Shown one piece after another: positions 8,314-16,104 of a stretch of 32,336 nt of DNA (positions within the stretch are counted from its first letter, which is position 1; the number at the start of each line of letters is the position of its first letter). The notes below the pieces were generated by a model, which searched no databases, had not been told where the DNA came from, and saw only the letters and a program-made list of their open reading frames with translations. The stretch covers positions 1 to 32,336 of the forward strand of contig WSYA01000025.1 in NCBI GenBank assembly GCA_009773615.1, written 5' to 3'. The stretch comes from Gallionellaceae bacterium. GTDB taxonomy: Bacteria > Pseudomonadota > Gammaproteobacteria > Burkholderiales > Gallionellaceae. The translations under genes were made by a program, and so were the position numbers.

Positions 8314-9468
8314 ATGTCGCAACACACCTTTTCTCCCCCCCAAGACGGCAGCATGAGCCCCAAGGCTTGGTATCAGGCCGTGCGTGCAAAGCCGGGTTTT
8401 ATCCACGATGTCGCGCAAGAGGCGGCGATTGAGGCGCTGGATGTGCTGTGGCATCAGTTGGTCGATTTCAAAGCCAAGCGCAATCATTTTCTCGGGCGCA
8501 GTTTGCTCAGCCCCGATGTGCCGAAAGGTCTGTATTTTTGGGGCGGCGTAGGGCGAGGCAAGAGTTTTTTGATGGATGTGTTCTATGACTGCCTGCCTTA
8601 TCGCCGCAAGCGCCGTATCCACTTCCACAATTTCATGGCGGAAGTGCATCACGAGATGAAGCTGCTGGCGGGAGAAAAAGACCCTCTGCTGGCGTTGGCC
8701 GATAACATCGCCAAGTCCACGCGCCTGCTGTGTTTCGACGAGTTTCATGTGAGCGATATTGCGGATGCCATGATTCTTCAGCGTTTGCTGGAAGCGATGT
8801 TCGAGCGCGGTGTGGTGCTGATGACCACGTCCAACTACCCGCCGGACGGTTTGTACCCCAACGGCTTGCAGCGCCAGAAATTTTTGCCCACCATCGCGCT
8901 GCTAAAACGCGAGCTGCGGGTGCTCAATGTGGACGGCGGAAACGACTATCGCTTGCGCGAGATGACGCGCGAGTCGTTGTTCATGGTGCCTTCAGATGCC
9001 GCGAGCGATGCGCGCATGGAGGCGATGTTCGAGCACTTGAGTCCGGTGGCGCAGTCGGATGAAAAACACATTGAGATCATGGGGCGCATGATTCCGGTGA
9101 GGAAGTTGTCGCACGGCGTGGTGTGGTTCGAGTTCGCAGATATCTGCGGCGGGCCGCGCGCGCAAATCGACTATCTGGAGATCGCGCATCAGTTTCACAC
9201 CGTGTTTGTGTCGCATATCCCCAGGATGAGCGCAGAGGACGCGGCCGCAGCGCAACGCTTCACCTGGCTGGTGGACGTGTTCTACGATAACCGCGTCAAA
9301 CTGGTGATTTCGGCTGCTGCTGCGTCGCAGGACATATATGCCGGTGCCGCGCAAAGCGGGGAATTTTCGCGCACCGTCAGCCGGTTGGTCGAGATGCAAT
9401 CGAATGCTTATTTAAGTTTGCCGCACCAATCGGAAGGTGTGACGCTGAACTTGCCGGAGGCGGGATAA
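8314..9468 (+). CDS. zapE: Cell division ATPase ZapE (AFG1 family)
   Basis: This AAA-type ATPase of 384 residues associates with FtsZ at the septum in E. coli, where it affects Z-ring stability. Walker A is GGVGRGKS at residues 77-84, and Walker B lies in LLCFDEFHVSDIADAMIL. Downstream landmarks include TTSNYPPDGLYPNGLQRQKFLP, the usual AFG1 sensor region. The family normally begins close to a YQ...PGF segment, which is present (WYQAVRAKPGFIHD). The ATG at 8353 (residue 14) is an alternative start, since neither start has a clear ribosome-binding site. The gene converges with the HDOD gene. Confidence 0.92.
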   Translation: MSQHTFSPPQDGSMSPKAWYQAVRAKPGFIHDVAQEAAIEALDVLWHQLVDFKAKRNHFLGRSLLSPDVPKGLYFWGGVGRGKSFLMDVFYDCLPYRRKRRIHFHNFMAEVHHEMKLLAGEKDPLLALADNIAKSTRLLCFDEFHVSDIADAMILQRLLEAMFERGVVLMTTSNYPPDGLYPNGLQRQKFLPTIALLKRELRVLNVDGGNDYRLREMTRESLFMVPSDAASDARMEAMFEHLSPVAQSDEKHIEIMGRMIPVRKLSHGVVWFEFADICGGPRAQIDYLEIAHQFHTVFVSHIPRMSAEDAAAAQRFTWLVDVFYDNRVKLVISAAAASQDIYAGAAQSGEFSRTVSRLVEMQSNAYLSLPHQSEGVTLNLPEAG

Positions 9469-9478
9469 GCGATCTGCA

Positions 9479-9499
9479 GGAGCGAGACATGCCCGCTCC
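9479..9499. terminator. Weak bidirectional hairpin between convergent genes
   Basis: GGAGCG at 9479-9484 pairs with CGCTCC at 9494-9499 in the 45-base gap between zapE and the HDOD gene. There is no T run on either side, so it is at best a weak terminator. Confidence 0.25.
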
Positions 9500-9513
9500 C
9501 GCGCAGTCAGCTA

Positions 9514-10362
9514 CTATTGCTGCTGGGTAAAAATTTCCAAAACGTCTTCCATAAATTCTATGGAACCTTCCTTGCCGACCCCGATTTCTTCCAGCACTTG
9601 TCCCCCGATGTCGAGCCATTCGGCATCTTTTTGGCGGTGAATTTTATTGTACAGATGTTGCGCCATTTGCAAAATTGAAACCAGCGTCAATGCGGCATGA
9701 TCCACGTTTAGCCGGTCGTGATGGAAACGCACCGCCTGACAAACGAATTCGGGTAAGTTCCAGTGTTTTGTCACCAGAAAGCCAACCACGGTGTGGTCGG
9801 TATTGAAGCGTTCATCCTCTTCATGGAAGTTGGGCCAATTGTCGCCTTGGTTTATGCGGAAAGCATGGCAGTACTCCGGGAAGCGTTGCATCAGAATAGG
9901 CACGCCACAATCATGAAATAACCCGGTCATATATGCTTGGTCTGGGGCGATATTGCAGGCCGAGATTTGTTTGCTGGCAATGATTCCGCAGAGGGTGGAG
10001 ATTTCTTCAGAGTGTTCCCAGAATTTTTCATAGGCCAACTCTTGCCCTCCTATCGCTTTGCGTAGCGACATTATTTTGATCAGGCTGGATAGTTGCGTAA
10101 TTCCCAGCACCGTGATCGCTTTTTGAATGCTGCTGATCGGGGTGCCGAAGTTATAGAACGACGAATTGACGAGTTTGAAGATGGCCGCAGTTAGGCCGAC
10201 ATCTTTGGTGATCAGGTTGCCGATCGCCGTGAGTTGACTGCTCGGTTTGTTGATCAACTTATCTATTTCCAGCAGGATGGCGGGCTGCGGCGGGATGTTG
10301 ATCTGGCTGCCGAGTATTTTGTTAAGCAATGCTTGCTCGTTGGGGGTTTCGGTTTTTTTCAT
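9514..10362 (-). CDS. HDOD-domain signalling protein
   Basis: The 282-residue protein is almost entirely an HDOD domain, a relative of the HD phosphohydrolases found in regulatory proteins. The typical opening is present (IPPQPAILLEIDKLI, then LITKDVGLTAAIFKLVNSSFY). An HD pair lies at His150-Asp151 in TGLFHDCGVPIL and a later HH lies in VRFHHDRLN. HDOD proteins mostly act as non-enzymatic regulators of motility, stress or cyclic-di-GMP networks, but here some HD-type residues survive. There is no signal or receiver domain. It has its own candidate promoter on the minus strand. Its partner is unknown. Confidence 0.85.
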   Translation of the reverse strand: MKKTETPNEQALLNKILGSQINIPPQPAILLEIDKLINKPSSQLTAIGNLITKDVGLTAAIFKLVNSSFYNFGTPISSIQKAITVLGITQLSSLIKIMSLRKAIGGQELAYEKFWEHSEEISTLCGIIASKQISACNIAPDQAYMTGLFHDCGVPILMQRFPEYCHAFRINQGDNWPNFHEEDERFNTDHTVVGFLVTKHWNLPEFVCQAVRFHHDRLNVDHAALTLVSILQMAQHLYNKIHRQKDAEWLDIGGQVLEEIGVGKEGSIEFMEDVLEIFTQQQ

Positions 10363-10415
10363 GGGGCTGGTCGGGTATGCAGTTGATGGGTCGTTTGAGT
10401 AAACGATTGCTGCGA

Positions 10416-10421
10416 ATTATA
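10416..10421 (-). promoter_or_regulatory. Candidate -10 element for the HDOD gene
   Basis: The minus strand reads TATAAT at 10421-10416, 53 bases before the HDOD start. The -35 region is poor. A 6-bp hairpin (TCGTTT-gagt-AAACGA, 10391-10406) lies in the leader. Confidence 0.35.
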
Positions 10422-10465
10422 TCTGCGAAATGTGAATTATTTTCTTCAAAAAAGAATTTTAAAAC

Positions 10466-11101
10466 TTACCATTTTAACAGGCGCTTGCCCAGCCACAAGC
10501 CGATGATTCCGATGGCGAGCATGGGCAGGTAGTGCCACGCAATGACATGCGCGATGGAGTCGGTCTCCTCGTGCAGTCGCAGCCACAATGCGCCGACGCT
10601 GAAAGCGGAGAGCAGGGCGACACTTCCCGCCAACCGATAGTGCGTACTGGCATATTTGCGCATGAAATAAAAAGTCCACACGGCCGGCAGCAGAGCCATT
10701 AGCGTGATGCCTAGGGTGCACTCGAAGCTGTGTGCAGGTAGCGGTACGGGAGGGTTGTCGGTGCGCGCGGCAAAATACAAGATCAGCAGAAAAATGGCGA
10801 ACATCCATGTCGGCGCCAACGCCAGCAGGCGTTTCTGATGCAGATCCGGGAATGCCAACAGTGCAGCACTGACAGAGGTGACGATGAAGATGCCTAACAG
10901 GGCCGCCAGCTCGGCGACGAACCACGGGCGGTGGAATGCTTCCAGAATATCCGGGCGCCAACCGGAAAGTGCAATCGATATAGAAAGATAGATCGCTGCG
11001 ATGCCCATCCATTGCAGGCTCAGCATGAACGGGTGCGGCGCAGGTTTTACGGCAGTCGTATCCTGCGCAAGTCTTGCAACGAGGTCGTCGATATTTTCCA
11101 T
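10466..11101 (-). CDS. nrsF: NrsF-type membrane anti-sigma factor (DUF1109)
   Basis: The 211-residue protein has a short cytoplasmic start (MENIDDLVARLAQD) and about six membrane helices, the arrangement of the DUF1109/NrsF family, which holds ECF sigma factors of the SigF group at the membrane. Typical features are the HSFECTLG segment between helices and the closing HVIAWHYLPM. It overlaps the sigma gene by one base (TAATG), implying translational coupling and near-equal synthesis. As I recall, Caulobacter NrsF depends on two conserved cysteines. Here only Cys128 is present, and the second position, before the final helix, reads HEETDS. The sensing chemistry may therefore differ. The family call is strong from position and architecture. 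Confidence 0.8.
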   Translation of the reverse strand: MENIDDLVARLAQDTTAVKPAPHPFMLSLQWMGIAAIYLSISIALSGWRPDILEAFHRPWFVAELAALLGIFIVTSVSAALLAFPDLHQKRLLALAPTWMFAIFLLILYFAARTDNPPVPLPAHSFECTLGITLMALLPAVWTFYFMRKYASTHYRLAGSVALLSAFSVGALWLRLHEETDSIAHVIAWHYLPMLAIGIIGLWLGKRLLKW

Positions 11102-11643
11102 TATCTTTCCAGCTTCTTTTTTAATACCTTGTAAGCACGATGCGCTGCGACTTTCACTGCTGACTCATTCATGCCCATTTTTTCTGCCACTTCTTTGGCT
11201 GTGTAACCATCCTGATGCATCAGTTGCAGAATGGTTGCCTGCTTCTGCGGAAGTTTTTGTACCTCCCCGCTGATAGATTCGTAACTAATCACCGGTTCGG
11301 TTACAGCTTCGTGTAAATTTTCTTCGAGTTCGTCGAAATCAATGGCATGGCGCAGCTGGTCGGCATAGTGCGCACGTAAGAAATCTTGCAGCCGGAATTT
11401 GGCGATGGCAAATGCCCACGGCTTGTAGGGGCGATTGCCATCATAGGTATGGCGGGCTTTATGGATGGAGATCAGGGTCTCCTGCATCAGGTCATCCACC
11501 TCGGTGGTGAAGCCCAGGCGCTTCGCCAGAAACGGGCGCAACAAGCGCGAGGTCTTTTGCAGCAAAGCGGCGTAGGCGCGCTGGTCTCCTGCCAGAGACC
11601 GTTGTATCAACGCTTCAAAATTGTCGTTTTGATCGGTCATCAA
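11101..11643 (-). CDS. ECF RNA polymerase sigma factor, SigF-like
   Basis: This 180-residue two-domain sigma factor has region 2 at about residues 8-85 (AGDQRAYAALLQ, then VDDLMQETLISIHKARHTY and PWAFAIAKFRLQDFLR). Region 4 is at about 125-178 (LPQKQATILQLMHQDGYTAKE with helix-turn-helix MGMNESAVKVAAHRAYKVLK). It directs RNA polymerase to a small stress regulon and is held inactive by the NrsF protein encoded immediately downstream. Proposed targets are the three GTAAC(C/T)-N16-CGAA promoters at 11674, 15930 and 20178. The gene diverges from msrB. No copy of that motif faces the sigma gene, so autoregulation through it is not evident. Confidence 0.9.
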   Translation of the reverse strand: MMTDQNDNFEALIQRSLAGDQRAYAALLQKTSRLLRPFLAKRLGFTTEVDDLMQETLISIHKARHTYDGNRPYKPWAFAIAKFRLQDFLRAHYADQLRHAIDFDELEENLHEAVTEPVISYESISGEVQKLPQKQATILQLMHQDGYTAKEVAEKMGMNESAVKVAAHRAYKVLKKKLER

Positions 11644-11673
11644 GACACCAAAATTTTTTGTAACTATTTATTT

Positions 11674-11699
11674 GTAACTATTTATCGGACAGCTTCGAA
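11674..11699 (+). promoter_or_regulatory. Candidate ECF-sigma promoter before msrB
   Basis: GTAACT at 11674-11679 and CGAA at 11696-11699 are separated by exactly 16 bases, the spacing seen at two other sites in this window. The predicted start lies roughly 70 bases before the msrB ATG. A second GTAACT at 11660-11665 is part of a 14-base direct repeat (TTTGTAACTATTTA) but lacks a matching -10. Confidence 0.65.
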
Positions 11700-11719
11700 T
11701 AGGCGTGCAGACAGAGTGG

Positions 11720-11749
11720 ATCATAGCGTGTTTAGCTGAACTATTTGAA
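11720..11749 (-). promoter_or_regulatory. Candidate sigma70 promoter for the sigma/nrsF operon
   Basis: On the minus strand TTCAAA (11749-11744) is followed after 18 bases by TATGAT (11725-11720), a reasonable housekeeping promoter about 75 bases before the sigma factor ATG. It would give basal synthesis independent of the ECF factor. It overlaps the untranslated leader of the divergent msrB transcript. Confidence 0.4.
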
Positions 11750-11775
11750 AAAACTCTTACGCAGGAGATTGGATC

Positions 11776-12318
11776 ATGCAACGCAGGCAATTTTTATTTG
11801 CTTTATCTGGAGTGGCTGTTTTTTTGGCATCACGTTCTTATGCAAGCAACACATCAGGAGGCGACAAGGTGACCATCATGCGATTCTCCGACAACGGAAA
11901 ACCGTTGGGGCGCACAGCCTTGGTCAAGGTGCGCAAGGATAAAGCCGAATGGCGCAAAGTGCTTTCACCCTTGGCCTACGAAGTAACCCGCGAACAGGGG
12001 ACCGAGCGGCCTTTCTCGCAGCCTGGCTACGATAGGCATGACCCCGGCCTATACCGCTGCGCCTGTTGCGACAACGCGTTGTTTGATGCATCAACAAAAT
12101 TCGATTCTGGAACGGGCTGGCCTAGTTTCTGGCAGCCGATAGCTGCCGAAAATGTGCATGAGATTGCCGACCACTTGTTCGGTATGAGCCGCACAGAGGT
12201 GCTGTGTGCGCTGTGCGATGCCCACTTGGGGCATGTGTTTAACGACGGTCCCCAGCCTACTGGTTTGCGCTATTGCATGAACACCGTGTCGTTGCATTTT
12301 GTACCGCGCCTCAAATAA
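11776..12318 (+). CDS. msrB: Exported peptide-methionine (R)-S-oxide reductase MsrB
   Basis: The enzyme reduces R-methionine sulfoxide in proteins. The 180-residue product starts MQRRQFLFALSGVAVFLAS, a twin-arginine style signal (RRQFL), so it is probably exported folded to the periplasm. The SelR/MsrB domain spans about 50-178. Two zinc CxxC pairs are visible (CACC and CALC). FDSGTGWPSFWQ and HLGHVFNDGP are family motifs, and the catalytic cysteine is in RYCMN. AGGAG lies eight bases before the ATG. It heads an apparent operon with dipZ (13 bases later) and msrA, behind a candidate ECF promoter. Confidence 0.94.
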   Translation: MQRRQFLFALSGVAVFLASRSYASNTSGGDKVTIMRFSDNGKPLGRTALVKVRKDKAEWRKVLSPLAYEVTREQGTERPFSQPGYDRHDPGLYRCACCDNALFDASTKFDSGTGWPSFWQPIAAENVHEIADHLFGMSRTEVLCALCDAHLGHVFNDGPQPTGLRYCMNTVSLHFVPRLK

Positions 12319-12331
12319 CCAGAATTTATTT

Positions 12332-14029
12332 ATGCTGATTTTCATACTCGCTTATATCGGTGGCGTCCTCACCATTTTCAGTCCGTGCGTATTGCCGGTA
12401 TTGCCGTTCATATTTGCACGTTCAGAACAGTCTTTTCGCGATGTCGGCTTGCCGATACTGCTAGGCATGGCCGCGACTTTTACGCTGTTGGCGAGTTTCG
12501 CTGCGGTAGGAGGGGCTTGGCTGGTTGAGTTGAACCAATATGGACGTTATGCGGCGATGGCGCTGCTGCTGCTGTTGGGCACGGCACTGATTTTTCCCGC
12601 TTTGTCGGGCCGTCTGATGCATCCGTTTGTTACGTTGGGCGGGCGCTTGCAACAACATGCTGATCGGCAAAACAGCCTGAAAGGTTCGCTGTTGCTCGGT
12701 GTGGCTGTCGGTTTTCTATGGGCGCCTTGTGCCGGGCCGATTCTGGGTCTGGTATTGGCGGGCGCGGCGTTAAATGGCGCAAATCTTTACAGCGCTTTGT
12801 TGCTGTTGGTGTTTGCCACCGGTGCAGCGACCTCGCTAGGTGTTGCGCTGCTGGCGGGTGGGCGTGTATTTAAACTGATGAAGCGCGGCTTGGGGGCGGA
12901 GGAGTGGGTGCGACGCGGCTTGGGCGTGGCGGTGGTGGCCGGAGTGGTGGTCATCGCGTTTGGCTGGGATACGCGCTTTCTGGCGCAGTTTTCTTTTTTA
13001 AGCACGGCCAGCACCGAGCAGCAATTGATCGAGAAGCTGGCGCAGCGCTCAGATGTGGCCGCATTGGCGAATACCCGCATGGCTCCGCCGCTGCCGGATG
13101 CGACGCAGTGGTTCAACTCGCCGCCGCTCAATGCGGAGAGTTTGCGCGGCAAAGTGGTACTGGTCGATTTCTGGACTTATTCCTGCATCAACTGTTTGCG
13201 CACCTTGCCCTATCTGAAGGCGTGGGATGAGAAATATCGCGCGCAGGGATTGGTCATCATCGGCGTGCATGCGCCCGAATTCGCCTTTGAAAAAGACCTG
13301 CGCAATGTCGGGCAGGCGGTGCGCGATCTGGGTATCCAATATCCGGTGGCGGTGGATAACCAATATGCGATTTGGAACGCTTATCAAAACCAATACTGGC
13401 CCGCGCATTATTTGATCGACGCACAGGGGCGCATACGTCACCAGCACTTCGGTGAAGGCGCATACCAGGATACCGAGCAGATGATCCAAAGCTTGCTCAA
13501 GGAAGCGCATCGTGATTTGGCGTTGAACGAAGACTTTGTTCAGGTCGCGGGAGCGGGCGTGACAGCGGCGGCAGCTGGTGCACAAAAATCGCCCGAAACC
13601 TATCTGGGATATGCGCGTCAGGAAAATCTGGCTTCACCCGAAGCGATCAAACAAGACATGCCCGCCCGCTACAGCGCTCCTCACAAACTCAAGCCGGATC
13701 AATGGGCGTTGTTCGGGGATTGGCAAATCGCCAAAGAAGCTGCGCTGCTGCAAGTCCCCGGCGGTGCCATCAGCTACCGCTTTCAGGGGCGCGACTTGCA
13801 TCTGGTGTTGGGCTCGCACAGCGGCAAGCCGGTGCGCTTCAAGGTTACGCTGGACGGAAAACAACCCGGTGCTGATCACGGTGTGGACATCGACGCGCAG
13901 GGCAATGGCGAGGTTCTCGGGCAGCGTTTATATCAGCTTATCCGCCAAAACGGCGCGACCAAAGATCGAATTTTTCGTATCGAGTTTTTAGATGCGGATG
14001 CCGAGGCGTTCGCTTTCACTTTCGGTTAA
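12332..14029 (+). CDS. dipZ: DipZ-type thiol:disulfide transporter (CcdA/DsbD membrane domain + thioredoxin domain)
   Basis: The 565-residue protein joins three parts. Residues 1-225 form a CcdA/DsbD-like membrane domain with two in-membrane cysteines, Cys19 (IFSPCVLPVLPF) and Cys133 (LWAPCAGPILG), the pair that passes electrons across the membrane. Residues 255-400 are a TlpA/redoxin-like thioredoxin domain with Cys285-Ile-Asn-Cys288 in FWTYSCINCLRTLPYLKAW. Residues 430-565 form a beta-rich C-terminal domain, as in mycobacterial DipZ. It probably takes electrons from cytoplasmic thioredoxin to the periplasm. Sitting between msrB and msrA, its likely job is to regenerate those exported enzymes. 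I chose ATG 12332; an upstream start would overlap msrB and hide the first helix. Confidence 0.88.
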   Translation: MLIFILAYIGGVLTIFSPCVLPVLPFIFARSEQSFRDVGLPILLGMAATFTLLASFAAVGGAWLVELNQYGRYAAMALLLLLGTALIFPALSGRLMHPFVTLGGRLQQHADRQNSLKGSLLLGVAVGFLWAPCAGPILGLVLAGAALNGANLYSALLLLVFATGAATSLGVALLAGGRVFKLMKRGLGAEEWVRRGLGVAVVAGVVVIAFGWDTRFLAQFSFLSTASTEQQLIEKLAQRSDVAALANTRMAPPLPDATQWFNSPPLNAESLRGKVVLVDFWTYSCINCLRTLPYLKAWDEKYRAQGLVIIGVHAPEFAFEKDLRNVGQAVRDLGIQYPVAVDNQYAIWNAYQNQYWPAHYLIDAQGRIRHQHFGEGAYQDTEQMIQSLLKEAHRDLALNEDFVQVAGAGVTAAAAGAQKSPETYLGYARQENLASPEAIKQDMPARYSAPHKLKPDQWALFGDWQIAKEAALLQVPGGAISYRFQGRDLHLVLGSHSGKPVRFKVTLDGKQPGADHGVDIDAQGNGEVLGQRLYQLIRQNGATKDRIFRIEFLDADAEAFAFTFG

Positions 14030-14045
14030 CCATAGGGAGCGCGCC

Positions 14046-14672
14046 ATGACGACTTACCGCCGTATCACACGTAATTTACTCGGCAGCCTGTGCTTCATAC
14101 TCAGCATGGGCGCGCTATCTAACGCCATGGCGGCTCCCGTCGGGCAAACAGCCGTATTCGCCGGAGGCTGTTTCTGGGGAGTGGATGCGGTGTTCAAACA
14201 TGTCAAAGGCGTGTCGGAAGTGGTTTCGGGGTATGCCGGAGGCAGTGCGGCCACGGCGCATTACGAGCAGGTGAGCGATGGCAACACCGGACATGCCGAA
14301 GCGGTACGCGTGCGCTTCAATCCGGCGCAGGTCTCCTATCATCAGTTGCTGCAAGTATTTTTCAGTGTGGCACACGACCCTACCCAACTCAACCGCCAAG
14401 GCCCGGATTCAGGCAGCCAATACCGCTCGGCGATCTTTTATACCAGCCCCGAGCAGCAGACGATTGCGCAAAGCACCATTCAGCAACTCGCTACCGCGCG
14501 CACTTTCTCCTCCGCCATCGTCACACAAATCGTGCCGCTGCAACAGTTTTATCCCGCCGAAGATTATCACCAGAATTATCTGGCACTGCATCCCAACCAG
14601 CCCTACATCATTTTCAACGACAAGCCCAAGGTGGAACAGTTGCGCAAGCAATTTCCAGCGCTGTACCGCTAA
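14046..14672 (+). CDS. msrA: Exported peptide-methionine (S)-S-oxide reductase MsrA
   Basis: This 208-residue enzyme reduces S-methionine sulfoxide. A signal peptide is visible (about residues 1-34, NLLGSLCFILSMGALSNAMA). The MsrA domain follows at once with the catalytic motif GGCFWGVDAVF. Other landmarks are VVSGYAGGSA, the VFFSVAHDPTQLNRQGPDSG segment and YRSAIFYTS. ATG 14046 has an AGGGAG ribosome-binding site 7 bases upstream; a longer frame would begin inside dipZ. It lies 16 bases after dipZ. Together with the exported MsrB it should repair both sulfoxide stereoisomers outside the cytoplasm. Confidence 0.94.
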   Translation: MTTYRRITRNLLGSLCFILSMGALSNAMAAPVGQTAVFAGGCFWGVDAVFKHVKGVSEVVSGYAGGSAATAHYEQVSDGNTGHAEAVRVRFNPAQVSYHQLLQVFFSVAHDPTQLNRQGPDSGSQYRSAIFYTSPEQQTIAQSTIQQLATARTFSSAIVTQIVPLQQFYPAEDYHQNYLALHPNQPYIIFNDKPKVEQLRKQFPALYR

Positions 14673-14783
14673 TTCGGCGAGACGCGCGCGCAGTCCTGCA
14701 CGGGCGAGTAACATGCTCGATTTAATGTGCCCATTAGGTTTATTATTTGCCTATCTGGCGACTCAATAGAGAGCGTGGCAATC

Positions 14784-15887
14784 ATGACCGACATCCAAAC
14801 ACTGACCTATCCGACAGTTCTGGATAGAGAGGCGCTGCACGAATTTTCTGACGCACTGACGGATCGCGCACATGACATCGAACGCGACATGGCTCGCCTG
14901 AGTACAGATCCGGGAAACCGGGTGCTGATCGCCGACATCTTCCGCGCACTGCACAATATCAAGGGCGATGCTGCGCTATGCAGCGTGCCGATGGCGGGGC
15001 TGGTCGCGCATCCGCTCGAATCGATTTTGACCCGTTTGCGCTCGGGCGATGTACACTATACGCAAATGCTCGGAGAGGTGATTCTGCTTGCGCTGGATCG
15101 GCTGGAGTTGGCCGTCGATGCGCTGGTGGCGAATAGGCCCGTGGTGCAACTCAAGCTGGCAGTGCTGGTGGAAGGACTGGAGAAAATGGGTCGGGCTCCC
15201 CAGAGCGATATCGATCTGGGGGCGGCGCAACTGATTAACACTATTACTGGATTCCGTCCGCAGACATTTCCGCTAGCTGTGGTGGGCAAACCTTCCAGTC
15301 AAGTTTCCTCCAAAGGCGGCGTGGCGAAAGACCTGCGGTTTTTTCGCTCTCTGGCCTTGCAGTTCGAAACGCGCTCTGCGCTGTTCGCCGGGCGCACTGA
15401 CCGCCTGCATCAATTGGCGCTGGACACCAACCGGATAGCCGGTTCTCCAGTGGACGAAGTGCAACTGGAAGCGGCGCTTTATCTGCATGATCTGGGTATG
15501 ATGTTTCTGCCGGAATCGGTATGGATCAAGCTCGAAAAGATGAGCAAGGTAGAGCGCGCAATTTTGCATGCGCATCCGGGCTTTGCTGCCGGATTGTTGG
15601 AGCGCATGGAAGGCTGGAAAGGTGCGGCAGAGATGGTGCAGCAACACCATGAAACATGGGACGGGAAAGGTTATCCGGCCAAGTTGGACGGTACGGAGAT
15701 TTGCTCGGGCGCCAAAATCATCGCCATCGTGGATGCCTTCGAGGCGGTCATGCTGAAGCATGGCGCGCGCAGTCATGGAAGCTCGGTTTTGCGTGCCATT
15801 GCCGAGATTAATGCCTGCGACAAGCAGTTTGCGCCGGAATGGATCGAGCCGTTCAACGCGGTTATCCGCACGATGCTCGAACACTAA
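14784..15887 (+). CDS. Hpt-like domain fused to HD-GYP cyclic-di-GMP phosphodiesterase
   Basis: The 367-residue cytoplasmic protein has two parts. Residues 12-130 resemble a histidine phosphotransfer (Hpt/CheA P1) domain, with His57 in the typical HxxKG motif (IFRALHNIKGDAALCS). Residues 185-360 form an HD-GYP-like domain: LHDLGM carries the HD pair, and HHETWDGKGYP is the signature HHExxDGxGYP of active cyclic-di-GMP phosphodiesterases. So it may hydrolyse cyclic-di-GMP under control of a phosphorelay. No kinase or receiver gene is adjacent. I chose ATG 14784 because the upstream extension has no conserved sequence. It follows msrA by 111 bases, and whether it belongs to that operon is unclear. 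Confidence 0.82.
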   Translation: MTDIQTLTYPTVLDREALHEFSDALTDRAHDIERDMARLSTDPGNRVLIADIFRALHNIKGDAALCSVPMAGLVAHPLESILTRLRSGDVHYTQMLGEVILLALDRLELAVDALVANRPVVQLKLAVLVEGLEKMGRAPQSDIDLGAAQLINTITGFRPQTFPLAVVGKPSSQVSSKGGVAKDLRFFRSLALQFETRSALFAGRTDRLHQLALDTNRIAGSPVDEVQLEAALYLHDLGMMFLPESVWIKLEKMSKVERAILHAHPGFAAGLLERMEGWKGAAEMVQQHHETWDGKGYPAKLDGTEICSGAKIIAIVDAFEAVMLKHGARSHGSSVLRAIAEINACDKQFAPEWIEPFNAVIRTMLEH

Positions 15888-15929
15888 TGATCGTTTTGTT
15901 TCCCCTGTGTCAGATCGTGAAAATTTTAT

Positions 15930-15955
15930 GTAACCTTTTTTTTGCCTATCCCGAA
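15930..15955 (+). promoter_or_regulatory. Candidate ECF-sigma promoter before the bufferin operon
   Basis: GTAACC at 15930-15935 and CGAA at 15952-15955 are separated by exactly 16 bases. The transcript would have an unusually long leader of about 140 bases before the precursor gene ATG at 16105. Confidence 0.7.
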
Positions 15956-16020
15956 TATGCGGGTGCGAGGGCGAAATGTCGCGAGACCATCACTCAGGTA
16001 AATGGATTAAGCGCTTTATT

Positions 16021-16083
16021 CCTCGTGTAAAGAAGCCGGAAATTTCCGGACGAGGATTTGGGGGTGACCCCCTTCAGTTTTTT
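16021..16083 (+). promoter_or_regulatory. Structured leader of the bufferin operon
   Basis: CCTCGT (16021-16026) pairs perfectly with ACGAGG (16050-16055). Inside lies the perfect palindrome CCGGAAATTTCCGG (16036-16049). Then GGGGG-TGA-CCCCC (16060-16072) forms a second hairpin, followed by a T-rich stretch ending in six T (16078-16083), just before the ribosome-binding site. This could be an attenuator or a translation/RNA stability element. No known riboswitch is recognised. Confidence 0.45.
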
Positions 16084-16104
16084 CAACCAAAGAGGAGTTT
16101 TAAA

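Noticed and set aside
11660..11665. Second GTAACT before msrB as an extra ECF promoter
   Set aside because: It is part of a direct repeat and has no CGAA at the right spacing.
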